NCBI GenBank assembly: GCA_003223975.1
Contig: QHXS01000048.1
Location: forward strand, 1-34,224
DNA length: 34,224 bases
Reading direction: 5' to 3'
Source of the DNA: Acidobacteriota bacterium
Lineage (GTDB): Bacteria > Acidobacteriota > Blastocatellia > Pyrinomonadales > Pyrinomonadaceae
Under the pieces are notes generated by a model. That model was not told where the DNA came from and did not search any database. It worked only from the letters and a program-made list of their open reading frames with translations. The first letter of the stretch is position 1. The number at the start of each line of letters is the position of its first letter. A program made the translations under genes and the position numbers. Shown here in pieces: positions 1-6,467 of this stretch.

Positions 1-19
1 AAGGTCGACGTATGTCCCC

Positions 20-90
20 GAGACTCTATAGGCTGGCGAAAAAATTGCGTCGCCTATGGATGGTAAAGGTGTAGGATTTGCCTGAGTCTC
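20..90. repeat. Inverted repeat GAGACTC/GAGTCTC at left edge
   Basis: The 7-base arms lie at 20-26 and 84-90. The right arm overlaps the stop codon of the gene at 89-418. A second short pair, ATAGGC (28-33) and GCCTAT (52-57), sits inside it. I find no ATG-started minus-strand gene in 1-88. It may be a transcript-end structure, but there is no convincing U-run in the sense direction. Confidence 0.3.
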
Positions 91-418
91 AGGAAGTCCT
101 GCCCCCACTAGAATCGTTACGAAAGTTGTCGTGAGCACCAATTTTGCCATCGTAATTGCCCTCCTTGAGCGCCTTGCAGATCTCACACTCAGGATCTTCC
201 CAAGTGATCGGTTTGCCATGCAGAATGCATGTTGGTGTGGGGTGAGGTGGATATTCGAATGTCGGTTCTACAGATTCCCTTTCATACTTTACTAGAGATT
301 CATTGACGGCGTCGAGGGCCCTGAGAATCAGATTCCTGGACATTAAGGGTTCAAGTTGTTGTACGATTCCTTTCAGTTCGATCACGCGGTCTCGGATTTG
401 TTGTACTTCAGCTGCCAT
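89..418 (-). CDS. Hypothetical protein, 109 aa, possible zinc-binding C-terminus
   Basis: I do not recognise the family. The N-terminal half (residues 1-55) is a charged helical stretch rich in Leu, Ile and Gln that could form a coiled coil. The second half has a Pro-rich turn followed by Cys and His residues (Cys-x-x-His near 64-67, Cys-x-x-Cys near 78-81) that could hold a metal. The ATG at 418 overlaps the end of the primase gene by 37 bases, so it is probably translated from the same leftward transcript. It is the last gene visible before the window edge. The function is unknown; a small accessory protein of the replication module is only a positional guess. Confidence 0.6.
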   Translation of the reverse strand: MAAEVQQIRDRVIELKGIVQQLEPLMSRNLILRALDAVNESLVKYERESVEPTFEYPPHPTPTCILHGKPITWEDPECEICKALKEGNYDGKIGAHDNFRNDSSGGRTS

Positions 419-2397
419 TGAGTACCTACTCTCTGAACTGTTCCGTTGATTTCTGCTCGTGCCAACTGGTTATAGACTCCGCCTTGAGTTATCCTAGCTG
501 CATCAGCTAATTCCTTCAGTGTATGCAGACCAGGACCCAGTTCTCTCAGGGCAACAATGGCTTTGCCTTCTCGCTTAGGACCTTTCTCCTTGGCTTGGCG
601 AATTCGTGGTTCTTTGGGTGGTTTCTCAGCTGGAGGTAGAACTACCTGCGGTTGCCACACCGCATTGTTGAGGTTCGTGATGCGGAATCCTCTCGAGGTG
701 CTGCTCTTGGATTCCTGCTCGACATAGAGTTCCCCTCGCTTGCCTCGCTTGAGATATAAACTATCCTCAGCCCATGCATGATTCGCCATCGAGCCCAGCA
801 TCATCTGCCCGCCTCGTTGAGGGAACCGAGGGTCATTCTTTCTCAGGTGGTGAACTAGCATGAGAGCTGAGCGATGTTTGCGAGCGAGCTGTTTGAGAGG
901 CTTGAAGATCTTCTCGGTCATCTGTTGTGCCCGAGTCTCCTCGACATCTCCCGCCATCATCATCAGAGGATCGAGAATGCAGAGTTTATACTGACCCTCC
1001 TCGAGAACTTCATCTAACCAATACTGCCAGGCCCCATCGCTGATGGTGAAGTGCTTCCCGATGAACGCATCCACCGCCAGATCTTTGGGCATTTCCTGAG
1101 CAGGCTCCCAAAATACCACACCCTCGTCAGAGACTACCTTGTCCAGCATCTTCGAGGGAAAGATCTTATCCAGGCGAACCTTTACCAGAGGTAGAGGATC
1201 TTCTTCCTGCATCCAGAGTACTCGGCCGGGGTCTATGACCTTGAAGTGATCGAGGAAGGGCACTCCAGTTGCGACTGAGATCGCAAGGTCTAGAGAACAG
1301 AAACTCTTATAAGACTTTGGCTCGCCAGCAATAAACCCCACAGCCCCTTGAGTCAGGATATCCTCGACCAACCACCTGGGGGGTTTGATATTTCTCATCA
1401 AGTCCAGCAATGGTGTGGGCTTCTGAAGGCGAGTCTCCTCATCCTCGTCATACTTATCTACCTGACGTAAGACATCTTCACTACGCTCAGCTAATGCCTT
1501 GGCAGTCTCAGTACTCAGTCGTTTGAACTCATCAGCCCTGCCGGCATATTTATTCCACACTGAATGTTTGACCAGCGCAATGATCTCAGCGAAGGAACAC
1601 TTGGCATCAGCCAGTTCACGTTCAACTTCCCAGAGAACCTCGCTGCGATCACCCGAAGTATCGGGGGCTTTGAGAAAGTCACGAGCTCGTTTGGAAACAC
1701 CGAGCCTTACCTTCTTCTTCCACAACTCATGGCGATCTACTCGCTCGACCTCTTGTTCGATGATGTCTGAGACTACAGTGACTGCTGGCACGTCGGGCAA
1801 CTCATTGAAGTCATCTGGCAGGTATGTTCTGCCTGCTGCCCAGAGCAGTTTGCCTTGCGGTGCCTCGCCATATTGCTGGACGTATTCGGGCTTGTGATTA
1901 CGCCACCCAGGGATTCTCAGTAACTGTGTGGTATCCCACCCGCCGAGGTCAGCCTCGAGATAGTAGGTCATGCACTGGTTCTCACGACCTGGCCATGATG
2001 CGCCCTGGATATCCCCCGATACAATCCACAGCGCCTGGTATCTTCCCGGCGATGTTTCCCATGCGATAGTCGGTGGATAATCCTTGATGTCCTTGGGCTT
2101 TACCCCATCTAGGTCAGCCCATAAAGCGTGCTCATCCATAGCATGCTCCAGGCGTCGTCGGGGTACTTCGAAGAGGGAAGGGCACCAGTAAAGATCGTCA
2201 TCCACATGTGCAGCCATATGTTTGAGTATCTCTGGTCTATCCTTCGGCCACTTGAATGCTTTGCCCTCCTTGTAACTCTGGATTCGTTCGGTCTTATCGA
2301 CTGCAGTGCCTGAGATATACGGAAAGAAACAATACCCAATTTGCCTCCCCCACGCACGCGAGATTACATTGAGCATTTCGTCATGATTTCCCATCAT
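382..2397 (-). CDS. Primase-helicase (AEP-type primase fused to RepA-like ATPase)
   Basis: This is a 671-aa multidomain replication protein. Residues about 60-200 look like a RepB/archaeo-eukaryotic primase domain: acidic pair in WADLDG (92-97), SPGRYQALW (116-124, with Gln where many relatives have His), and a basic IPGWRNHK segment (162-169). Residues about 335-560 form a RepA/AAA_25-type helicase: Walker A-like GEPKSYKS (358-365), Walker B LCILDP (472-477) and a LMLVHHLRK sensor segment (512-520). Residues about 610-665 resemble a winged helix. It probably primes and unwinds DNA for the phage family A polymerase. No DnaB-like helicase or separate primase is seen in the window, which fits one protein doing both jobs. 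The start is the first of two ATG codons, with GGGAG upstream. Confidence 0.88.
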   Translation of the reverse strand: MMGNHDEMLNVISRAWGRQIGYCFFPYISGTAVDKTERIQSYKEGKAFKWPKDRPEILKHMAAHVDDDLYWCPSLFEVPRRRLEHAMDEHALWADLDGVKPKDIKDYPPTIAWETSPGRYQALWIVSGDIQGASWPGRENQCMTYYLEADLGGWDTTQLLRIPGWRNHKPEYVQQYGEAPQGKLLWAAGRTYLPDDFNELPDVPAVTVVSDIIEQEVERVDRHELWKKKVRLGVSKRARDFLKAPDTSGDRSEVLWEVERELADAKCSFAEIIALVKHSVWNKYAGRADEFKRLSTETAKALAERSEDVLRQVDKYDEDEETRLQKPTPLLDLMRNIKPPRWLVEDILTQGAVGFIAGEPKSYKSFCSLDLAISVATGVPFLDHFKVIDPGRVLWMQEEDPLPLVKVRLDKIFPSKMLDKVVSDEGVVFWEPAQEMPKDLAVDAFIGKHFTISDGAWQYWLDEVLEEGQYKLCILDPLMMMAGDVEETRAQQMTEKIFKPLKQLARKHRSALMLVHHLRKNDPRFPQRGGQMMLGSMANHAWAEDSLYLKRGKRGELYVEQESKSSTSRGFRITNLNNAVWQPQVVLPPAEKPPKEPRIRQAKEKGPKREGKAIVALRELGPGLHTLKELADAARITQGGVYNQLARAEINGTVQRVGTQWQLKYNKSETA

Positions 2398-2415
2398 GCT
2401 CCCTTGTCGGTCTTC

Positions 2416-2583
2416 TCATGTCATTTTATCAGGCTCATTACTGTCGGTCAAATGACCGCTTCCCTCAAGTTCTTTTCGATACCTCCTCATTCTATCGGCA
2501 ACCAAGTATGACACACCAGCATTGCCGGGCGCGGCCTCCAGGTCTTCGATCATACCGTCGAGGATTTGCTTGAGCCTATTCAT
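2416..2583 (-). CDS. Small hypothetical protein, 55 aa
   Basis: This short gene lies between the primase-helicase and the acid-flanked DNA-binding gene. It starts with ATG at 2583, preceded by GTGGAG, with AAAGGA slightly further up, and ends in TGA 18 bases before the primase start. The product begins MNRLKQILDGMIEDLEAAPG and has a basic middle (RMRRYRKELEG), then a polar tail. It is likely helical. I know of no family for it. The position and the tight fit between neighbours support a real gene cotranscribed with the primase. Confidence 0.6.
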   Translation of the reverse strand: MNRLKQILDGMIEDLEAAPGNAGVSYLVADRMRRYRKELEGSGHLTDSNEPDKMT

Positions 2584-2611
2584 CTCCACTGATTCCTTTC
2601 ATAACACGGAG

Positions 2612-2647
2612 GGAGGGCAGGGGAAATGGTGAAAACCCCTACCCTCC
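2612..2647 (-). terminator. Strong GC hairpin after the acid-flanked DNA-binding gene
   Basis: On the minus-strand RNA a 12-bp stem (GGAGGGUAGGGG pairing with CCCCUGCCCUCC through one G-U wobble) closes a 12-base U/A-rich loop. The wobble keeps the stem intact in the minus-strand RNA only. No U-run follows, so it may attenuate, pause or protect the 3' end rather than act as a classic intrinsic terminator. Confidence 0.5.
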
Positions 2648-2655
2648 GTCCTTTC

Positions 2656-2675
2656 CTCAGGGACCTCCCCCTGAG
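2656..2675 (-). terminator. Second hairpin directly after the stop codon
   Basis: Arms CTCAGGG and CCCTGAG (7 bp, 6-base loop) lie a few bases past the TAA of the gene at 2681. With the larger hairpin at 2612-2647 it makes a double stem-loop between this gene and the small gene at 2416-2583. There is no U-run, so partial termination or RNA processing are both possible. Confidence 0.4.
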
Positions 2676-2680
2676 AAACC

Positions 2681-3052
2681 TTACCCGATCTCGATCTCGT
2701 CGAGTTCGTCGACCTCGAGTGCCTCGTCGTCGAGCAGATCTTCGAAGTCATCGACCTCGGCATCTGCGGGTGCGAGGAGCACCTTCACCTCTGCGGGCTT
2801 CGGCTTGTTGAAAGCCTCGAATCCCTTGCGGAGTTCGTCGATCTCCGAAGCGTCGATCGCCCAGCGATTGCCCTGTCCCACCCGACCCTTGATCGAGCGG
2901 AGGAACTTGCGGAAGGTGCGCCCGTCAGTCCCGAACATCGTGGCCACCGCCTTGGCGGAGAGCGTCTCCATCACCTCGGCCTCGACTTCGACCTCGTCGA
3001 GGTCGTCGATCTCGTCGTCGGGAACTTCCTGTACCTTCTTGCCCTTTGCCAT
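2681..3052 (-). CDS. Acid-flanked putative winged-helix DNA-binding protein, 123 aa
   Basis: The protein has an acidic N-terminus (residues about 9-32, mostly Asp/Glu), a compact central domain (about 33-85) and an acidic tail (about 95-123). The centre begins LSAKAVATMFGTDGRTFRKF and ends around a GQGNRW motif. This looks like a small winged-helix or HTH domain in which the RTFRK segment could be a recognition helix. I chose the ATG at 3052 because the promoter at 3102-3130 would start RNA near 3095, inside any longer reading. Its architecture, promoter and leader match those of the plus-strand gene at 18672, so the two may be paralogous regulators or nucleoid-type proteins. The acidic flanks resemble DNA mimics or SSB-like tails. 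DNA binding is inferred. Confidence 0.72.
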   Translation of the reverse strand: MAKGKKVQEVPDDEIDDLDEVEVEAEVMETLSAKAVATMFGTDGRTFRKFLRSIKGRVGQGNRWAIDASEIDELRKGFEAFNKPKPAEVKVLLAPADAEVDDFEDLLDDEALEVDELDEIEIG

Positions 3053-3101
3053 GACCCTGATTCCTTTGTTCGTGGGGGGTTTCCCCTGATTTGATATGAT
3101 C

Positions 3102-3130
3102 ATCATATAAGATCTCGTCAACCCTGTCAA
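3102..3130 (-). promoter_or_regulatory. Sigma70-type promoter of the acid-flanked gene, with palindrome and leader hairpin
   Basis: TTGACA (3125-3130), a 17-base spacer and TATGAT (3102-3107) are near-consensus boxes read leftward. The perfect palindrome ATATGAT-c-ATCATAT (3094-3108) overlaps the -10 box and could be an operator. The leader contains GGGG-aaa-CCCC (3076-3086), then AAAGGA before the ATG at 3052. The same boxes, spacing and leader plan occur at 18595-18650 on the plus strand. Confidence 0.85.
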
Positions 3131-3495
3131 CCACTACTTGTCCCCGCGGACCATCGGGGCCATCGCTCGAGGCGTCGATCACGCGCAACTCGTAGGTCCA
3201 GAGTAGCGTTGTTATACTGGCGCTTCTTAACTATACCTAAGTAGGGCCAGATCTTGGGCATAAGATTTCTTAACTGAGCGGCAGAGATAGACCACATATA
3301 CTTATTACCCGAGATATACGGACCGTTGACATGACCGCACTCAGCAATACGGGCTATCTTGTCAAGGACTTCTCGATGTTTCTGACCAACAGTAAGACGA
3401 ATTGAACCTACTCCTCGTCCCCCCTTAGCCCACCGGAAACAACCTTCTCCATCTATGAATCCGGCAAGCCATGCGTAATCAGTTTCGGATGGCAT
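3127..3495 (-). CDS. LAGLIDADG-type homing endonuclease, 122 aa
   Basis: The N-terminus carries the signature LAGFIDGEGCF (about residues 10-20), one copy only. Single-motif LAGLIDADG proteins normally act as homodimers that cut long asymmetric sites, and the length fits. It is free-standing: the DUF1643 gene upstream looks complete and overlaps its start by 17 bases, and no intron or intein boundary is seen. The last codons run into the -35 box of the next gene's promoter, suggesting insertion between two transcription units. The C-terminal 25 residues (RVARDRRLERWPRW region) are basic and less typical of the family. It may be a selfish element or act in competition between related phages. 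Confidence 0.8.
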   Translation of the reverse strand: MPSETDYAWLAGFIDGEGCFRWAKGGRGVGSIRLTVGQKHREVLDKIARIAECGHVNGPYISGNKYMWSISAAQLRNLMPKIWPYLGIVKKRQYNNATLDLRVARDRRLERWPRWSAGTSSG

Positions 3496-3997
3496 CTGGT
3501 TCCCATCTTTCTAATGGACGATTTCGAGCAAGGTAAAGGGGGTGCAGGGGATTGCCTCCCTGTGTCATCCCAAAGATCCACAGACGATTCCCAGCTAGCG
3601 TGCGCACCTTATCTATCTGCTTATCGGCCAGATTCCCTAGGCGCTCTGCGTTCGATCCCCATGCTGCCACGACTGAGTGATGGGTGGTCATGCACTCACG
3701 AAACACGAGGTCGTTGTCCGGTCCCACTGGGTCTACCACCCTCAGGAGATCCTTGGGATCTGGACTACGGTGAGCGAAGAGGTTGACCACGAGGAAACCA
3801 CCGTAACCCCAGTCCCTACTGTACTCAGTACACCGGCGGATAGTGGGATCGTCCTTGGTCCCATCTGCTCTGCTTGGGTTGAGCATGCACCACGTCAGAT
3901 TGACTGGTTTGCTAAGGTCCCACAGTCTCCCGAGGGCATAGCGGTACCGCAGGCATGGACTGATCTTCGCAAACCGATGAACCTTAGCAGGAGTCAT
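3479..3997 (-). CDS. DUF1643 family protein, 172 aa
   Basis: The protein shows the DUF1643 hallmarks in order: CLRYRYALGRLWD (15-27), a LTWCMLNPSRAD segment (34-45), DDPTIRRC (49-56), WGYGGFLVVNLFA (63-75), then AAWG and a C-terminal GNPLHPLYL motif. Length and motif order match complete family members, which occur in bacteria and phages and whose biochemical role is not established. It overlaps the preceding zinc protein by ATGA and the following homing endonuclease gene by 17 bases. The invariant Asn-Pro-Ser, Asp and Arg residues suggest an enzyme, but I assign no reaction. Confidence 0.88.
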   Translation of the reverse strand: MTPAKVHRFAKISPCLRYRYALGRLWDLSKPVNLTWCMLNPSRADGTKDDPTIRRCTEYSRDWGYGGFLVVNLFAHRSPDPKDLLRVVDPVGPDNDLVFRECMTTHHSVVAAWGSNAERLGNLADKQIDKVRTLAGNRLWIFGMTQGGNPLHPLYLARNRPLERWEPDAIRN

Positions 3998-4254
3998 ATC
4001 TCAAGTTTCCTCATCTCACAGCAGTTGGTACAGCACCAACCGATCTCGATTAGATCGTCCTCCCAAGCGTATCCGATGGAGTCACCAACGTCAATGGCTC
4101 CGCTGCACTTACGACAGCGCCCTTCGTACTGAGCCCTCACCAGATATTTTACCAGGTACTTCCTATGAGGTTGCACCGGAGGAACATAACCATCCAGCAT
4201 GCAGTCTCCGCAGGAGGCTGGGTTTCCTAGGCCATGTGGGCATTCTAAAGTCAC
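3994..4254 (-). CDS. Small zinc-binding protein, 86 aa
   Basis: It has two cysteine clusters. The N-terminal one is CPHG with CGDC (about 5-18). The C-terminal one is CRKC (47-50) paired with CCTNCC (74-79), flanking a VGDSIGY segment; this arrangement is common in small phage zinc-ribbon proteins. It starts with GTG at 4254, preceded by AAAGGTGA; no in-frame ATG lies near the N-terminus. The stop overlaps the start of the DUF1643 gene (ATGA). The function is unknown. Nucleic-acid or protein binding through the ribbons is likely by analogy. Confidence 0.68.
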   Translation of the reverse strand: MTLECPHGLGNPASCGDCMLDGYVPPVQPHRKYLVKYLVRAQYEGRCRKCSGAIDVGDSIGYAWEDDLIEIGWCCTNCCEMRKLEI

Positions 4255-4280
4255 TTCTAGTCACCTTTCCGTTTCCGAGG

Positions 4281-4784
4281 TCACTTGCTAGTACCTCCAG
4301 GGGTTCCCTTAGGCGCCAGCTCCCGATCGTAGTAACTGGCCGGGAGGTTCGACTCGAACTGCTTCTGGAACTTCTTACGTGCACCGCATATGGTGCAGCG
4401 AAATGCCATGGGATCAGCGATGTGCGTCAGCGCATGGTGGTGAGAGAACATACTGAATGCGGTTGGCCGCCGGCAATAGCCACACCAATTGTACCCCGGT
4501 GGTGTGGGCCAGTAGTAGCGCTTCCCACGGTACTTGATGATGGGTGGCTTGAACTCATGGCCTTTGCTGTAGAGCACCAGGTCCTGGTAGTCGTTGATCC
4601 TCGGCACGATCCAGTTGTATGCCTCACGGTATGTCTTGAAGTCATGCTTAGGTTTGGTCCAACCCTTCTTGGTCAGCACCCACACCCGCCAGGGGAAAGT
4701 ACCCACCGAAGTTTCCTGGGGAATCTTGGCGAACCACTTCTTGTAGAGAGGGTCCTGTAGTAGTTTGCGTAGGGTGATGTTCAT
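4281..4784 (-). CDS. Hypothetical zinc-binding protein, 167 aa
   Basis: I do not recognise a named family. The N-terminal 100 residues are rich in Trp, Tyr and Lys. A zinc-ribbon candidate follows with CGYC near residues 101-104 and CTIC near 130-133, and the C-terminus is basic. The end of the ribbon (CGARK) matches that of the protein at 18067-18492, so the two may share this element. The ATG at 4784 lies just after the stop of the 37-aa ribbon gene. The coding assignment is supported by its place in an unbroken run of leftward genes. Confidence 0.65.
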   Translation of the reverse strand: MNITLRKLLQDPLYKKWFAKIPQETSVGTFPWRVWVLTKKGWTKPKHDFKTYREAYNWIVPRINDYQDLVLYSKGHEFKPPIIKYRGKRYYWPTPPGYNWCGYCRRPTAFSMFSHHHALTHIADPMAFRCTICGARKKFQKQFESNLPASYYDRELAPKGTPGGTSK

Positions 4785-4786
4785 TA

Positions 4787-4900
4787 CTACCTCTTAGGCT
4801 TGAGCCTAAATCTAGCCCCACACTCAAGGCAGGTTATCTTTCGCCGGTCATAAAAAGGACCTATGAGTAACCGCCTCATGTCACACCATGGGCAGGGCAT
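4787..4900 (-). CDS. Tiny zinc-ribbon protein, 37 aa
   Basis: The ATG at 4900 opens a 37-codon frame ending in TAG, followed at once by TAA and TGA. The product begins MPCPWCDMRRLL and has CLECGAR near its end, giving a Cys-x2-Cys / Cys-x2-Cys pair 18-20 residues apart, the classic zinc-ribbon layout. It fills the gap between the membrane-protein gene (stop at 4902) and the gene at 4281-4784. The paired cysteines and exact fit make it credible despite its size. It may bind nucleic acid or a host protein. Confidence 0.7.
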   Translation of the reverse strand: MPCPWCDMRRLLIGPFYDRRKITCLECGARFRLKPKR

Positions 4901-4901
4901 C

Positions 4902-5150
4902 TTAAGTATCCCGCTCTTCATCTTTCATCTCCTGTTCAGCCTCTTCTTGCTTCACCTCGACCTTCACCGCTTGCCAGCTTGACCAATGGCCTGCGACGTT
5001 GGCGTAGATTGATACGAACACCAGGAATGGTATGGAATACTTCCACCATAGCACCCCAGGTATCACGATCACTAGCCACACAATCGTCGCCCATCCATGT
5101 ATCCTCCGTTGAGTAGTGGCCGCTTGGCACCATTCCCGAAAAGAATTCAC
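4902..5150 (-). CDS. Small membrane protein, 82 aa
   Basis: Two hydrophobic segments (about residues 20-35 and 38-54), separated by a short WWKYS turn, predict two membrane spans. A highly charged C-terminal tail (about 62-82) full of Glu and Lys follows. It starts with GTG at 5150 in a GTGA overlap with the nuclease gene, the same coupling used elsewhere here. It lies in the early region far from the holin, so a lysis role is less likely than an envelope or exclusion role, but that is a guess. No family is recognised. Confidence 0.62.
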   Translation of the reverse strand: MNSFREWCQAATTQRRIHGWATIVWLVIVIPGVLWWKYSIPFLVFVSIYANVAGHWSSWQAVKVEVKQEEAEQEMKDEERDT

Positions 5151-5491
5151 TTGGCTTTGACGTGCCCAGCTTCTAGCAAATCTTTGACCAGGGACTTTCC
5201 TGATTCTAAGTAGAAGTCACCCAGCCATCGACCGTACTTATCCCTCTTGTCATAACCTGTACACAGCAACTGGAAGGGCCAATCAGCCAGAGTAGCAGTC
5301 GCTTTCAGCACCCAGTTCACGACGAAGTCTCGAGCCAGCTTGCCCTCAGGCGTAGATAATTCTGGGCAATCTATACCCAGCAATCTTACCTTGGACTGTA
5401 CATGGACACGAAACCCAGCGTCGATGGTGGCGAGCAAGGTATCTCCATCAGTTACCGCATCAACGCGGCAAGGGTATTTACGTTCGGTCAT
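5147..5491 (-). CDS. Staphylococcal-nuclease-like (SNase) endonuclease, 114 aa
   Basis: The protein matches the thermonuclease fold and keeps the catalytic set. The Asp pair is in TDGDT (D16, D18), RLLGIDCPE supplies Arg36 and Glu44, and KYGRWLGD supplies Arg88 (equivalents of Arg35, Glu43 and Arg87 in the staphylococcal enzyme). These enzymes make calcium-dependent cuts in DNA and RNA. There is no signal peptide, so it should act inside the cell, for example in host DNA breakdown or recombination. It is shorter than the secreted enzyme but holds the whole OB-fold core. Its start overlaps the preceding small gene by ATGA. Confidence 0.87.
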   Translation of the reverse strand: MTERKYPCRVDAVTDGDTLLATIDAGFRVHVQSKVRLLGIDCPELSTPEGKLARDFVVNWVLKATATLADWPFQLLCTGYDKRDKYGRWLGDFYLESGKSLVKDLLEAGHVKAK

Positions 5492-5604
5492 TTTTTCTTC
5501 TTCTTTGGGTAGATTCGAGCTCCGTATTTCTTAACCCATCTGCGGGCTATCTTTGGGTGGCGGGCAAACATAAACCGCCTTTGCTTCGCTGAGCGAAATG
5601 GCAT
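5488..5604 (-). CDS. Small basic conserved phage protein, 38 aa
   Basis: The ATG at 5604, preceded by AGGTGAGCT, opens a 38-codon frame whose product starts MPFRSAKQRRFMFARHP and ends in five lysines. This MPFRS-x-x-QRRFMFA pattern recurs in very small phage proteins of unknown function. Its stop overlaps the SNase start (ATGA), indicating coupled translation. The strong positive charge suggests nucleic-acid binding. Confidence 0.72.
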   Translation of the reverse strand: MPFRSAKQRRFMFARHPKIARRWVKKYGARIYPKKKKK

Positions 5605-5633
5605 AGCTCACCTAGCTTTTTTTTCTCGGGGTT

Positions 5634-5649
5634 CGGATGATGTCATCCG
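5634..5649. repeat. Short inverted repeat CGGATGA/TCATCCG
   Basis: Seven-base arms surround a 2-base centre between the gene at 5659 and the 38-aa gene. An 8-base A-run follows it in the minus-strand sense, which is the wrong base for a leftward terminator. It could be a protein-binding site or a weak hairpin separating the two genes. Confidence 0.4.
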
Positions 5650-5658
5650 TGCTGAGGG

Positions 5659-6096
5659 TCACTCATCATCCCCCGTGTCGTCGTCATCATCGTCCTCGAT
5701 GAAGTCGTCGTCGTCGAGATCCTTGAGCGAGCCGGTGTCCTCATCCAACTTCTCGATGTGAACGAGAGGGATGACATACTTTCGGCTTTGCTTGCCCTTG
5801 GAGGGGCGCCCTGCGTGCGCAGAGGGGAGCTCGTCGACCATGACGATGGCGGAATCGCCCTGCAACTTGACGATGTGTCCGGTGATCCCGTCGAGGTACT
5901 TCGGCTTGATGCCGTTCGTCAGGATGACCTTGTCCATCGCCTCGAGATTGACTGCCAGGCGGCGTGCCTTGCGTCGGATCACGACCTCGCGTCTCATGTT
6001 GATCGTCTTCACGATCTCGTTGAGCCCCTCATCGTAGGTTCCATCGTCGATCTCATCGCAGAGAATGATCCAGTCGCGTTCCTTTGTGGTTGTCAT
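5659..6096 (-). CDS. Hypothetical protein with KOW/SH3-like segment and poly-Asp tail, 145 aa
   Basis: The N-terminal half is helical and mixed in charge, with a basic RRKARR patch near residues 41-46. A segment around 60-90 (KPKYLDGITGHIVKLQGDSA) resembles KOW/SH3-like beta-barrel modules seen in small phage and transcription-associated proteins. The last 25 residues are almost all Asp and Glu. Acidic tails also occur in the proteins at 2681-3052, 7249-7824 and 18672-19208. The gene has its own strong promoter with a large palindrome (6115-6155), so it is probably made early and under separate control. The function is unknown; binding to a polymerase or DNA-protein complex is plausible. Confidence 0.72.
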   Translation of the reverse strand: MTTTKERDWIILCDEIDDGTYDEGLNEIVKTINMRREVVIRRKARRLAVNLEAMDKVILTNGIKPKYLDGITGHIVKLQGDSAIVMVDELPSAHAGRPSKGKQSRKYVIPLVHIEKLDEDTGSLKDLDDDDFIEDDDDDDTGDDE

Positions 6097-6114
6097 TTTC
6101 TTCCCTTCATTTGA

Positions 6115-6146
6115 TTGATTAATTCTATTGTATCAGAACTAATCAA
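6115..6146. promoter_or_regulatory. Operator-like inverted repeat over the -10 box
   Basis: Arms of 12 bases (6115-6126 and 6135-6146, one mismatch) of the form TTGATTARTTCT flank the 8-base centre 6127-6134 that holds the TACAAT -10 box. A dimeric repressor bound here would cover the promoter core. The arm spacing (20 bp centre to centre) fits two turns of the helix. Confidence 0.65.
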
Positions 6147-6155
6147 CCAAGTCAA
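6127..6155 (-). promoter_or_regulatory. Sigma70-type promoter upstream of the poly-Asp-tail gene
   Basis: TTGACT (6150-6155), a 17-base spacer and TACAAT (6127-6132) read leftward. The promoter begins right after the stop codon of the gene at 6160 and would start RNA near 6120, about 24 bases before the ATG at 6096. GAAGGGAAG just before the ATG is the ribosome binding site. Confidence 0.85.
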
Positions 6156-6159
6156 TTTG

Positions 6160-6420
6160 CTAGAGGTCCAAGTATTCTCTGCGCTCCTCTGAGTAATCGG
6201 TCAACTCAGTGCAAAGATGCACCAAGCCAGCCTTCATATATAGTTGCTCGAGAGGTACCACTTCGACATCATCCCCTTCATCCCAATCAATTCCCCACTG
6301 CTCAAGGTCACGCCGCATACTATCCTGCGGATACTTGACAATGGTGATCAGTACTGGAGCATCTGGGGGCAGACACTCGAGCTCCGCAATCAACCCTGCG
6401 ACTGTAAATACATCATCCAT
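6160..6420 (-). CDS. Hypothetical acidic protein, 86 aa
   Basis: The product starts MDDVFTVAGLIAELECLPPDAPVLI, a layout seen in many small phage proteins of unknown function (a helix, then Pro-Pro-Asp-Ala-Pro-Val and beta strands). It continues with an acidic WDEGDDVEVV segment. I chose the ATG at 6420 because GGGGAGGTGAAT precedes it at ideal spacing; a GTG two codons upstream is possible. It follows the 52-aa gene and ends right before the promoter of the next gene. No enzymatic motif is visible. Confidence 0.7.
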   Translation of the reverse strand: MDDVFTVAGLIAELECLPPDAPVLITIVKYPQDSMRRDLEQWGIDWDEGDDVEVVPLEQLYMKAGLVHLCTELTDYSEERREYLDL

Positions 6421-6467
6421 ATTCACCTCCCCTCATCATCTCAGTCATCATCAATAGCATCATCATA

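Noticed and set aside
5634-5649. Palindrome considered as a leftward terminator
   Set aside because: The run next to it on the minus RNA is A8, not U; it cannot be a classic terminator for the gene at 5659.
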